Of a stretch of DNA of 6,029 bases, positions 1-6,029 are shown piece after piece (position 1 is the first letter of the stretch; the number at the start of each line of letters is the position of its first letter). Position numbers and translations under genes: made by a program. The notes beneath the pieces are model-generated. The model was not told where the DNA came from. It saw only the letters and a program-made list of their open reading frames with translations, and did not search any database. The DNA lies in contig CAYLZO010000282.1 of NCBI GenBank assembly GCA_964387775.1, forward strand, positions 1 through 6,029, in the 5' to 3' direction. The DNA is from CAYLZO01 sp964387775 (GTDB lineage: Bacteria; Chloroflexota; Anaerolineae; JAAYZQ01).

Positions 1-52
1 GCACGATCACAGCGTACCTTCCCTACCAACTTGCAAATAACTTAACGGTACT

Positions 53-76
53 ACACCTGCGGTCAAGTGCAGGTGT
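53..76. repeat. Perfect inverted repeat at the end of the ComM-like remnant
   Basis: ACACCTGC at 53-60 is the exact reverse complement of GCAGGTGT at 69-76, with an 8-nt loop. It lies where similarity to the YifB/ComM family stops on the minus strand. No T-run follows on either strand, so it does not look like an intrinsic terminator. Its inner arms (CCTGC...GCAGG) match those of the hairpin at 102-122. Confidence 0.55.
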
Positions 77-479
77 CGCCGCCTTCAGCAGGCTCTTGCC
101 AGTCCCTGCCCCAAGCAGGGACGTCGTCCAGCCGGCAAAAGTCGCGCACCTCGGCCAGCCCCATGTCCGCATCCGCTAGCAGCCTCGTCCCCTTGAACCG
201 CGCCCACTGCCGCTCCCGTGCCGCCTCCACCCGCTTGCGAATCGCCGCCGATGGCTCCCCCAGCCTGTCACTGGACAGCTTTTCATAGTCGACGCGGGGA
301 ACTTTGATGCGCTCTGCGTGTCGATCCGGTCGAGGAGGAGCCCCCGAGATCCGCTTCTGGTAGCGCGTCACCCTTGCGTTGGAGCAGGTGCATTCCTGCA
401 CCGGGTCGCCAAAAAAACCGCAAGGGCGGAGGTTCAAGGAGTAAACGATCACGTTGAGATGTCCGACCAAGGCTAGCAA
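63..479 (-). pseudogene. Fragment of a YifB/ComM Mg-chelatase-like AAA ATPase gene
   Basis: This is a remnant of the C-terminal half of a YifB/ComM-type protein, a cytoplasmic AAA ATPase of about 500 residues; ComM is a helicase that helps integrate DNA in natural transformation. Family motifs are plain: PCGFFGDPVQECTCS, VTRYQKRISG, VPRVDYEKLSSDRLGEPSAA, VEAARERQ, ADMGLAEVRDFCRLDD. It is broken in several ways. The family block LLDRID is present at 320-337 but in a different frame from the sequence on both sides, implying about +1 and +5 nt changes around it. After CRLDD a hairpin insertion at 101-122 shifts the frame; the expected GKSLLKAA continues in another frame at about 78-100. NPCPCG has become NLRPCG, losing one family cysteine. 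The N-terminal Walker A/B part is absent and homology fades past about 455. The open frame survives only by chance. It points away from the gene cluster and is unrelated to it in function. Confidence 0.82.
102..122. repeat. Hairpin insertion inside the ComM-like remnant
   Basis: GTCCCTGC at 102-109 pairs perfectly with GCAGGGAC at 115-122 around a 5-nt loop. In intact family members one codon separates the Asp-Asp (here 123-128) from Gly-Lys-Ser (92-100). Here 22 nt (101-122) occupy that place, a net gain of about 19 nt that shifts the frame. The insertion is therefore essentially the hairpin itself, as expected for a small palindromic element or a replication-slippage product. Confidence 0.6.
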
Positions 480-497
480 CTGCAGCCAGCGGCGTCA

Positions 498-546
498 TTG
501 ACATCTCCTTGATGCTCTGCTTCATTTTCTTGACACAACCTTGATG
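498..546 (+). promoter_or_regulatory. Two tandem 17-bp units with 11-bp-spaced TTGAYR repeats (candidate operator)
   Basis: TTGACATCTCCTTGATG (498-514) and TTGACACAACCTTGATG (530-546) are identical at 14 of 17 positions and start 32 bp apart. Within each unit, TTGACA and TTGATG begin 11 bp apart (498/509 and 530/541), and the two pairs are 21 bp apart, so all four hexamers lie roughly on one helix face. Direct repeats at 11-bp period are the usual binding pattern of OmpR/PhoB-family regulators, and this cluster encodes one at 5201-5893. The repeats are seen directly; assigning them to that regulator is an inference. Confidence 0.55.
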
Positions 547-562
547 TCTTTTGTGGTATCCT
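530..562 (+). promoter_or_regulatory. Candidate promoter of the permease operon
   Basis: The second repeat supplies a perfect TTGACA (530-535). Possible -10 boxes are TGGTAT at 554-559 (18-bp spacer) or TATCCT at 557-562. The latter starts 10 bp after the repeat ends, like a PhoB-type promoter in which the activator box replaces the -35. Transcription would start near 566-569, leaving about 155 nt of leader before the permease ATG. A second TTGACA at 498-503 has only a poor -10 (TTCATT, 521-526). Confidence 0.5.
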
Positions 563-595
563 GAACTGCATACGTACAGACCATGGGGCAAGGGT

Positions 596-632
596 GGAGG
601 AAGGGTCTAGCATTTCCCTTTCTCCTCTTTTT
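596..632 (+). terminator. Intrinsic terminator or attenuator in the permease leader
   Basis: GGAGGAAGGG (596-605) pairs with CCCTTTCTCC (616-625) in a 10-bp stem with one G-T pair and a 10-nt loop, followed by TCTTTTTG. The T-run is only on the plus-strand side, so the terminator acts on plus-strand transcripts. It lies downstream of the candidate promoter but upstream of the permease start at 725, and no plus-strand gene precedes it. The likely role is attenuation of the operon or the end of a short RNA of about 65 nt. Part of its 3' arm (617-623) can also pair with the permease ribosome-binding site (712-718). Confidence 0.6.
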
Positions 633-711
633 GTGTGCAATGGGTCGGAATCTCTTTGGCTGGCGCTCGTGATAAAAGCCCGAAGGTTCGCTCCGCTCCA
701 CAAACAGCCCC

Positions 712-718
712 GGAAAGG
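712..718 (+). promoter_or_regulatory. Ribosome-binding site that sets the permease start
   Basis: GGAAAGG ends 6 nt before the ATG at 725. The longer in-frame alternative starts with GTG at 635, lies next to the terminator T-run, has no purine-rich site before it, and would add 30 residues without family character. The 725 start is therefore preferred. Confidence 0.7.
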
Positions 719-724
719 CATTGC

Positions 725-3076
725 ATGGCAAACAGAAACAACAACGGCGCACGAGTTCCTGAAGAGGTCACCCTCAGCCGGGACCTGAGCTTATTTACCA
801 TCACCATGATCGGTATCGGCGGCATGATCGGCGCCGGCATTTTTGTGCTGACCGGCATCGCCGCCGGCGTGGCTGGCCCGGCCCTGGTCCTGGTCTTTCT
901 CCTGAACGGCCTGGTGACGACACTCACGGCCGTGTCCTACGCCGAGTTGGGTTCGGCCTTTCCCGAGGCAGGCGGCGGCTACTTGTGGGTCAAAGAGGGC
1001 CTTGGCGGCGCGCAGGGCTTTCTGGCCGGCTGGATGAGTTGGTTCGCCCATGTGGCGGCCGGCAGCCTGTATGCCTTGGCCTTTGGCCGCTTTGCCAGCG
1101 AGCTGTGGACCATGGCCGCGCTGCCCACTCTGGGGTTCTCGGTCGCTCAACTGACGTTGGGCTTTATGACGCTCATCATCGTCGGCTTTACGATCCTGAA
1201 CTATCTCGGCGCCTCAGAGACCGGGACCGTGGGCAACATCGTCACCCTGACCAAGGTGGGCATCCTGGGGCTCTTTGTCCTCTTTGGCATCCTGGCCATG
1301 CTGCGCACCGACGCCTGGCACACCCGCTTCACCACGGGGTTCCTGCCCAACGGCCCGTTGAGCATCGTTGTGGCCATGGGCCTGACCTTCATCGCCTTCG
1401 AGGGTTACGAGATCATTGCCCAGTCGGGCGAGGAAGCGATTGACCCCAAGCGGAACATCCCCAAGGCCATCTTTGGCGCCATCGCCGTCGCCGTGACCAT
1501 CTATCTCCTGGTGAGCGTCACCGCCATCGGCGCCACGGTCGCCCCCGAGGGTATGAGGGCCTACGAATACCTGGGCGAGAAAAAAGAGGTGGCCATCATC
1601 GAGGTGGCGCAGCAGGTCTTTCCCTGGGCCATCGGCGGCCTGGTCCTGCTGTTCAGTGGCCTGGTATCGACCATGTCGGCCCTGAATGCGACGACCTACT
1701 CCTCGTCCCGCGTTTCGTTCGCCATGGGCCGCGACCACAACCTGCCTGCCCTGTTTGCCCGCGTGCATTCACGCCGACATACACCCCACTGGGCCGTCGT
1801 CTTTTCCGGCGGGCTGATGGTCTTGATAGCCTGGTCGCTGCCCATCGAGGACGTGGCGGCGGCAGCCGACATCATGTTCTTGCTGCTCTTCCTGCAAGTC
1901 AACCTGGCGGTGATGACGCTGCGGCTCAAGATGCCCGATCTGGATCGCGGATTCCGCGTCCCCTGGTTCCCCGTCATCCCCCTGCTGGCTATTGCCTCTA
2001 ACGGCATCCTGGCGCTGCAGCTCTTCCGTTTCAGCCCGGTGGCCTGGTACTTTGCCATCGGCTGGCTCGTCGTCGGGCTGCTGGCCTATTACGCACACTT
2101 TTCCCGGGTCGAGGCCATGGAAAAGCCCAAGGAGATTCTCCTGGAGGAGGTGCTGGTCAGCCGCGACTATTCGGTGCTGGTGCCGGTGGCCACCCAGGAG
2201 CAGGCGCGCATCCTGGGCAACATCGGCGCCATCCTGGCCCAGGACCAGGGAGGCGAGGTGCTGGCTCTGCACGTGGTCAAGGTGCCGCCCCAGCTCACCC
2301 TGGGCGAGGGCCGCGTCCTGCTCAAGGAGGGAAGGCCCCACCTGGAGGCCGTCATCCAGCAGGCCAAGGAGCGCGATGTGCCGGTGCACACCATGATCCG
2401 GCTGGGCCGCCACGTGGCCGAGTCTGTGCGCAAGACGGCCGTGGAGAACGCCTCGGACCTGATCGTACTGGGCTGGCCCGGCTATACCAACACCGCCGGA
2501 CGGCTGTACGGCTCGGTCATCGATCCCATCGTGGACAACCCACCGACTGACATTGCCATCGTGCGCTACCGCGAGTACCGGCCCTTGTGCTCCATCCTGG
2601 TGCCGGTGTCCGATGGGCCCAACAGCCGGCGGGCTGTGCGCCTGGCGGTGAGCATGGCCCGCGCCAGCCAGAATGGCCCGGTGCAGGTGACGCTGCTGCA
2701 CGTGCTGCCGGTGGGCGCTCGGAGCGCAACCGTCGTCCGCGCCGAGCAAACCATCGATTATGTGTTGGAAGGCATTGAGTATGACATGGTCGACAGGCGA
2801 TTGGTCGAAGGCACCGACCTGGTGGACCGCGTCATTGAAGAGGCCGAGGCAGGCGACTATGACCTGCTCGTCGTGGGGGCCACCGAAGAGCCTCTCTTCC
2901 GCAACCTGCTCATGGGCAGCGTTTCGGGCCAGATTGCCCGGCGGGCGCCCGTGACTGTGCTCTTGGTCAAACGGCGCAGCAGTCCGCTCCATTCGTTCCT
3001 GCGCCAGACGGTGCTGGAGCCTACCACCCGGGCGCGGCTGTCCAGTCCAGAGGAAACCGAGAGGGAAGAATCATGA
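725..3076 (+). CDS. APC-family amino acid permease with two C-terminal universal-stress (USP) domains
   Basis: The 783-residue protein is an inner-membrane secondary transporter of the APC superfamily, probably for amino acids; the substrate cannot be read from sequence. Residues about 20-458 form the multi-helix permease. Residues 30-41 hold the TM1 motif GIGGMIGAGIFV, whose unwound part binds the substrate carboxylate in this family. The TM6 region reads FIAFEGYE (222-229) followed by GEEAIDPKRNIPKAI. Two cytoplasmic USP domains follow. USP1 (about 479-615) has the complete ATP-binding motif G-2x-G-9x-G-S (G583, G586, G596-S597). USP2 (about 622-750) keeps the spacing, but the second glycine is Glu721 (G718, G731-S732). 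A charged tail of about 30 residues ends the protein. Plain APC permeases are about 450-500 residues, so the USP pair is the distinctive part and probably gates transport by nucleotide or stress state (inference). The stop overlaps the next gene by ATGA. Confidence 0.93.
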   Translation: MANRNNNGARVPEEVTLSRDLSLFTITMIGIGGMIGAGIFVLTGIAAGVAGPALVLVFLLNGLVTTLTAVSYAELGSAFPEAGGGYLWVKEGLGGAQGFLAGWMSWFAHVAAGSLYALAFGRFASELWTMAALPTLGFSVAQLTLGFMTLIIVGFTILNYLGASETGTVGNIVTLTKVGILGLFVLFGILAMLRTDAWHTRFTTGFLPNGPLSIVVAMGLTFIAFEGYEIIAQSGEEAIDPKRNIPKAIFGAIAVAVTIYLLVSVTAIGATVAPEGMRAYEYLGEKKEVAIIEVAQQVFPWAIGGLVLLFSGLVSTMSALNATTYSSSRVSFAMGRDHNLPALFARVHSRRHTPHWAVVFSGGLMVLIAWSLPIEDVAAAADIMFLLLFLQVNLAVMTLRLKMPDLDRGFRVPWFPVIPLLAIASNGILALQLFRFSPVAWYFAIGWLVVGLLAYYAHFSRVEAMEKPKEILLEEVLVSRDYSVLVPVATQEQARILGNIGAILAQDQGGEVLALHVVKVPPQLTLGEGRVLLKEGRPHLEAVIQQAKERDVPVHTMIRLGRHVAESVRKTAVENASDLIVLGWPGYTNTAGRLYGSVIDPIVDNPPTDIAIVRYREYRPLCSILVPVSDGPNSRRAVRLAVSMARASQNGPVQVTLLHVLPVGARSATVVRAEQTIDYVLEGIEYDMVDRRLVEGTDLVDRVIEEAEAGDYDLLVVGATEEPLFRNLLMGSVSGQIARRAPVTVLLVKRRSSPLHSFLRQTVLEPTTRARLSSPEETEREES

Positions 3077-3534
3077 AGGTCCAAGTCCTCACCCTACTGC
3101 TGCTCGCCGCCCTGCCTATCCTGGGGGCTTGTGCCGGTGGCTCGGGGACAGACGAGATCCCATCGCCCGACGCCGATGTGCAGGCCATCGAGCTCGACGG
3201 CGACCAGGTCTACAACCTGACGGGAAAATGGCTTGGCGAAGTGGCGGGCGTGCTGCTGGACCCAGAAACAGGTGAGGTCGGCTACCTGGTGCTGTCCTAC
3301 CGGGAGCCCAGGGTCTATGGCCGGGCCGTCATGGTCACAGACCCGCGGCGCTTTGTGCCTATCCCCTGGGCGCTGTTCACGCCCGGCGACGGGGAGGATA
3401 CCCTCCGCCTCGACGCCGACGAGATGACCTTGATCCCGGCACCCTACCTGGAGAAGGTCCCGGATTCATTGAGTGCGGCACAGGCGTCTGCCATCGATGA
3501 CTATTGGCAGTCTATGGGCGGCGGGGGGAACTAG
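3073..3534 (+). CDS. Small lipoprotein with a PRC-barrel-like domain
   Basis: This 153-residue protein starts with a lipoprotein signal peptide: Lys2, a hydrophobic run at 5-17, and a lipobox L17-G18-A19-C20, so Cys20 would be lipidated and the rest exported. A Gly/Ser/Asp linker (21-36) leads to a PRC-barrel-like domain (about 37-125). It shows the typical opening VYNLTGKWLGEVAGVLLDPE (46-65), then GYLVLSY, VPIPWALF (95-102) and DTLRLDAD. The C-terminus, DSLSAAQASAIDDYW, resembles the tail of small PRC-type proteins. PRC barrels usually mediate protein contacts and have no catalytic site. The ATG overlaps the permease stop (ATGA), with GAGGGAAG just upstream, which suggests coupled translation. 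An extracytoplasmic partner for the permease or the following kinase is plausible but unproven. Confidence 0.85.
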   Translation: MKVQVLTLLLLAALPILGACAGGSGTDEIPSPDADVQAIELDGDQVYNLTGKWLGEVAGVLLDPETGEVGYLVLSYREPRVYGRAVMVTDPRRFVPIPWALFTPGDGEDTLRLDADEMTLIPAPYLEKVPDSLSAAQASAIDDYWQSMGGGGN

Positions 3535-3541
3535 CCGAATT

Positions 3542-3569
3542 TTGAGTTCGCTCCTGAATGGTGTACAAT
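3542..3569 (+). promoter_or_regulatory. Internal promoter for the kinase gene, possibly leaderless
   Basis: TTGAGT (3542-3547) and TACAAT (3564-3569) are 16 bp apart, matching consensus at 4 of 6 and 5 of 6 positions. With the usual 6-base gap from the -10 box to the start point, +1 falls at 3576, the A of an in-frame ATG. The -10 lies inside the extra codons of the upstream candidate ATG (3558), so a transcript from this promoter could not use that start. No ribosome-binding site precedes either ATG. Confidence 0.5.
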
Positions 3570-3575
3570 TCGACC

Positions 3576-5204
3576 ATGGCGAGTTTTGACAACCGCCCCG
3601 TGCTCCCGGAACACCGGGAACTGCATCTTGGTGGGATGCCCAGGCGGGCTCATCGCTGGCGGCCCTACGCCTACAGCGTAGGGTTGGTGGCGGTGACGAC
3701 CCTGGTCGGGCTACCCCTGCGCTCGTTCATCGACCCCACCAATCTGGTGATGCTCTACCTGCTGGCCGTCGTCCTGGCTGCGCTGCGCCTGGGACGAAAC
3801 CCGGCCGTGCTGGTCTCGCTGCTGGGGGTGCTCGCTTTTGACCTGGTATTTGTGCCACCTTATAATACGTTTGCCGTCGCCGATGCCCAATTCGTGCTGA
3901 CTTTCATCGCCCTCTTGGGCGTCGGCGTGTTGATCAGTACGCTCACGGCCCAGGCGCGCGAGCAGACCCGTGCCGCTCAGGAGCGAACCACCCAGACACG
4001 GACGTTGTACGAGCTGAGCCGGGACCTGTCCATGGTCCTCGACTCGGCCGACGTGGCCCGCACGGTGATGACCCACATCGAGCGGGTCTTTGCTGGAAAT
4101 GCAACGGTTGTGCTGGCCACCGATGGGCGCCTGGAGCCCACCCTCCACAACTCCGGGTTTGTCCTGGACGGAGACGAGATGCAGGCTGCGGCCTGGGTCT
4201 ATGAGCATGGGCAACCCGCCGGAGTCGGCACAGAGGCATGGGGTGCGGCCAAAGGCATCTATCTGCCCCTGAACTCGACTCAGGGCGTGGTGGGGGTGCT
4301 GGGGCTTCAACCGGTGTTGACTGTCCCGAACACGAGGGAAGGAAGCGAAGCGGCTGTCTTGGCCGGTCGATCCACCCCACCGACGCCCGAACAGTGGCGG
4401 CTCCTGGAAGCCTTTGCCAGCCTGACGGCCCAGGCACTGACACGCATCGCTCTGGGCCGCGAGGCGCGACAGGCGCAACTGCTCCGTGAGAGTGAAAAGC
4501 TGCAATCCGCCCTGCTCAGTTCCATCTCGCACGATCTGCGCACGCCGCTGGCCTCCATCACCGGGGCGTTGAGCAGCCTGCGTGACGATGCCGCCTACCT
4601 GGACGAGACGGCGCGGACGCTCTTGGTCAATACGGCTTGGGAACAGGCGGTGCGGCTGGACGAGTTCGTCGGCAATCTTTTGGACATCACCTGCCTGGAG
4701 GCGGGGGTCCGGAAGGTCCAACCCGAGCTGTGCGACGTGCAGGACCTGGTCGGCGTGGCCCTGGAGCGGCTGGGCGAGCGGCTGGAGGGGCGCGACCTGG
4801 TTCTGGAGGTGCCCGACTCCCTGCCGCCGGTGCCCATGGACCTGCCCCTGATGGCCCAGGCGTTGGTCAACCTGCTGGACAATGCCCTCAAGTACTCGCC
4901 CGCCGACCGGCCGATTACCATCAAGGCCGAGGCCACTGAGGCGGGACTGCAACTTACCGTCACCGACAAAGGTCCCGGCATCCCCGAGGCGGATGCAACC
5001 CGCATTTTCGACAAATTCTATCGCGTGCAGCACTCTGCCGAGGTGATGGGCACCGGGCTGGGATTGCCCATCAGCAAGGGCATCGTCGAAGCCCACGGTG
5101 GGCGTATCTGGGCGGCCAATCAGGCAGGCGGGGGCGCTACCTTTACCATCATCCTGCCTGCCGCGAGCGCGCCGGATCCGCCCATCCTCGAGGCCGTAGC
5201 ATGA
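3576..5204 (+). CDS. Membrane histidine kinase of KdpD type, lacking the KdpD/USP N-terminus
   Basis: The 542-residue sensor kinase (548 if started at 3558) autophosphorylates and passes phosphate to the regulator encoded next. Four membrane helices (about 31-48, 56-72, 76-94, 105-123) form a DUF4118/KdpD-type bundle, with the hallmark FVPPYNTFAVADAQFVLTF (92-110) and ISTLTAQ. A GAF-like domain follows (about 145-300), with what looks like a Gly/Ala/Ser-rich extra loop near 253-267. The HisKA domain has the H-box SISHDLRTPL with phospho-acceptor His319. The HATPase domain has the N-box N432-x-x-D435-N436, G1 DKGPGIP (464-470), F-box FDKFY (479-483 region) and G2 GTGLGLP (492-498). Full KdpD proteins are near 900 residues and carry cytoplasmic KdpD and USP domains first; here only about 30 residues precede TM1. 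Start 3576 is chosen because a promoter predicts +1 there. The stop overlaps the next gene by ATGA. Confidence 0.92.
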   Translation: MASFDNRPVLPEHRELHLGGMPRRAHRWRPYAYSVGLVAVTTLVGLPLRSFIDPTNLVMLYLLAVVLAALRLGRNPAVLVSLLGVLAFDLVFVPPYNTFAVADAQFVLTFIALLGVGVLISTLTAQAREQTRAAQERTTQTRTLYELSRDLSMVLDSADVARTVMTHIERVFAGNATVVLATDGRLEPTLHNSGFVLDGDEMQAAAWVYEHGQPAGVGTEAWGAAKGIYLPLNSTQGVVGVLGLQPVLTVPNTREGSEAAVLAGRSTPPTPEQWRLLEAFASLTAQALTRIALGREARQAQLLRESEKLQSALLSSISHDLRTPLASITGALSSLRDDAAYLDETARTLLVNTAWEQAVRLDEFVGNLLDITCLEAGVRKVQPELCDVQDLVGVALERLGERLEGRDLVLEVPDSLPPVPMDLPLMAQALVNLLDNALKYSPADRPITIKAEATEAGLQLTVTDKGPGIPEADATRIFDKFYRVQHSAEVMGTGLGLPISKGIVEAHGGRIWAANQAGGGATFTIILPAASAPDPPILEAVA

Positions 5205-5893
5205 ACGAAACCGAACTGCGCGTCCTGGTGGTGGACGACGAGCGGGCCATCCGCCGTTTCTTGCGCACCTCGCTGGCGGTCAAGGGCTACGTGGTGTTCG
5301 AGGCCACCAGCGGCGCCGAGGCCCTGGAGGCCGTCGTGCAGGATCGACCGGATGTGATGATCCTCGACCTGGGTCTACCCGACATGGACGGCACGCAGGT
5401 CACGGCTCGATTGCGGGAATGGTCGCGCATTCCTATTATCATCCTCTCGGTACGGGATCAGGAATCCGACAAGATTGCGGCCTTGGACGCCGGGGCGGAC
5501 GATTACCTGACCAAGCCCTTTGGTGTGGGGGAGCTAATGGCGCGCATGCGCGTGGTTCTGCGCCGCATCGCCCATCCGGAATCAGAGCCGGTATTCAACA
5601 CCCGGGACCTGGTCGTCGATCTGGCACGGCGCCTGGTCCGTGTCCAGGGGCAGGAAGTACAGCTGACCCCCACCGAATACGACCTGCTGCGCGTGTTGGT
5701 GACCCACGCCGGCAAAGTGCTCACCCACCAGCAACTGCTACGGCAGGTGTGGGGCATGGGCTACGAAGGCGAGAGCCACCTGCTGCGGGTCAACATCAGT
5801 AATCTCCGCCAAAAGATCGAGCGCAGCTCGGCTCGGCCCGAATACATCATCACCGAGCCAGGTGTGGGCTATCGTCTGCGAGTTGAGATCTAG
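5201..5893 (+). CDS. KdpE-like OmpR/PhoB-family response regulator
   Basis: This 230-residue cytoplasmic transcription factor is the likely partner of the preceding kinase. The receiver domain (about 6-120) has the acidic pair D12-D13, phospho-acceptor Asp56 in MILDLGLPDMDG, Ser83, Tyr102 and Lys105 in DDYLTKPF, so all active-site residues are present. The C-terminal winged-helix domain (about 131-228) reads LTPTEYDLLRVLVTHAGKV, then LTHQQLLRQVWG, and ends with ITEPGVGYRLR, closest in style to KdpE. Length is normal for the family. Its ATG overlaps the kinase stop (ATGA) with only a weak GAGG upstream, so translation is probably coupled. No kdpFABC potassium-pump genes are in the window, so the target may be the permease promoter with its 11-bp repeats (inference). 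The KdpE resemblance does not prove a potassium response. Confidence 0.95.
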   Translation: MNETELRVLVVDDERAIRRFLRTSLAVKGYVVFEATSGAEALEAVVQDRPDVMILDLGLPDMDGTQVTARLREWSRIPIIILSVRDQESDKIAALDAGADDYLTKPFGVGELMARMRVVLRRIAHPESEPVFNTRDLVVDLARRLVRVQGQEVQLTPTEYDLLRVLVTHAGKVLTHQQLLRQVWGMGYEGESHLLRVNISNLRQKIERSSARPEYIITEPGVGYRLRVEI

Positions 5894-5988
5894 CATGCTC
5901 GGCCGTCTCCACGCGGGCTAGGATGAGCAGCGCTTCCCGTATTTCCTAACCCGGACAAGCCGGAACCAAAAGGTGGCATCGTTTCATA

Positions 5989-6002
5989 CCGCCAATTGGC
6001 GG
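5989..6002. repeat. Perfect 14-bp palindrome in the 3' intergenic region
   Basis: CCGCCAATTGGCGG is exactly self-complementary, and with one bulged G the symmetry extends to the flanking TA...TA. It lies about 95 bp after the regulator gene. No T-run follows closely, so an operator for a dimeric regulator of a downstream gene fits better than a terminator. The rest of 5894-6029 shows no gene or clear terminator. Confidence 0.4.
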
Positions 6003-6029
6003 GTAGAGATCGGTTCACACTTTTGAGCA

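Noticed and set aside
534..555. CACAA-N12-TTGTG inverted repeat between the -35 and -10
   Set aside because: The 5-bp arms are easily found by chance, and the 11-bp direct repeats explain the region better.
635..724. N-terminal extension of the permease from a GTG start at 635
   Set aside because: It has no ribosome-binding site, overlaps the terminator T-run region, and adds residues unlike APC N-termini. The ATG at 725 has GGAAAGG at good spacing.
725..2100. Permease as a KimA/KUP-type potassium importer, suggested by the KdpD/KdpE-like neighbours
   Set aside because: The TM1 motif GIGGMIGAGIFV and the TM6-loop GEEAIDPKRNIPKAI are of the amino-acid APC type. I see no KUP/KimA-type signature.
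1769..2992. Long antisense open frame (407 codons) opposite the permease
   Set aside because: It is a His/Gln/Gly/Asp-rich translation with no recognisable motif, typical of the shadow of a GC-rich gene with strong third-position bias.
3711..5096. Long antisense open frame (461 codons) opposite the kinase
   Set aside because: It has the same shadow composition, while the plus strand carries complete kinase motifs.
5914..5953. Stem CGGGCTAGG / CCTAACCCG as a terminator for the regulator gene
   Set aside because: It has one mismatch, a 22-nt loop and no T-run after it, so it is too weak to call.

Overview
The window is GC-rich bacterial DNA with long coding runs on the plus strand. Its core is a compact four-gene cluster at 725-5893. 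The protein styles suggest Chloroflexota (Anaerolineae-like): an APC permease fused to universal-stress domains, a KdpD-type kinase without its N-terminal sensor half, and a YifB/ComM remnant. This placement is an inference, because no rRNA or other marker gene is present.

Left part (1-480): the minus strand carries a decayed piece of a YifB/ComM Mg-chelatase-like AAA ATPase gene. Its conserved motifs are scattered over different frames, and one break is a small perfect hairpin inserted into the reading frame. A second perfect hairpin lies where homology ends. Nothing else in this part looks coding.

Control region (480-724): two near-identical 17-bp units start at 498 and 530. Each holds two TTGAYR hexamers exactly 11 bp apart, the spacing used by OmpR/PhoB-type response regulators. 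The second unit doubles as the -35 region of a candidate promoter. About 30 bases past the predicted transcription start lies a good intrinsic terminator (596-632), still upstream of the first gene. This suggests attenuation or a short separate RNA.

Gene cluster (725-5893): (1) an APC-family permease with two C-terminal USP domains; (2) a small PRC-barrel lipoprotein overlapping it by ATGA; (3) a membrane histidine kinase with the KdpD-type DUF4118-GAF-HisKA-HATPase layout but no KdpD/USP N-terminus; (4) a KdpE-like OmpR-family response regulator overlapping the kinase by ATGA. The kinase appears to have its own promoter, whose predicted +1 falls on the A of an ATG, so its mRNA may be leaderless.

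Working model (inference): the nucleotide-binding USP function normally fused to KdpD sits here on the transporter. The kinase/regulator pair may monitor the transporter or the envelope through the lipoprotein, and may feed back on the permease promoter through the 11-bp repeats. No kdpFABC genes are in view. The 3' end (5894-6029) has no gene but holds a perfect 14-bp palindrome.
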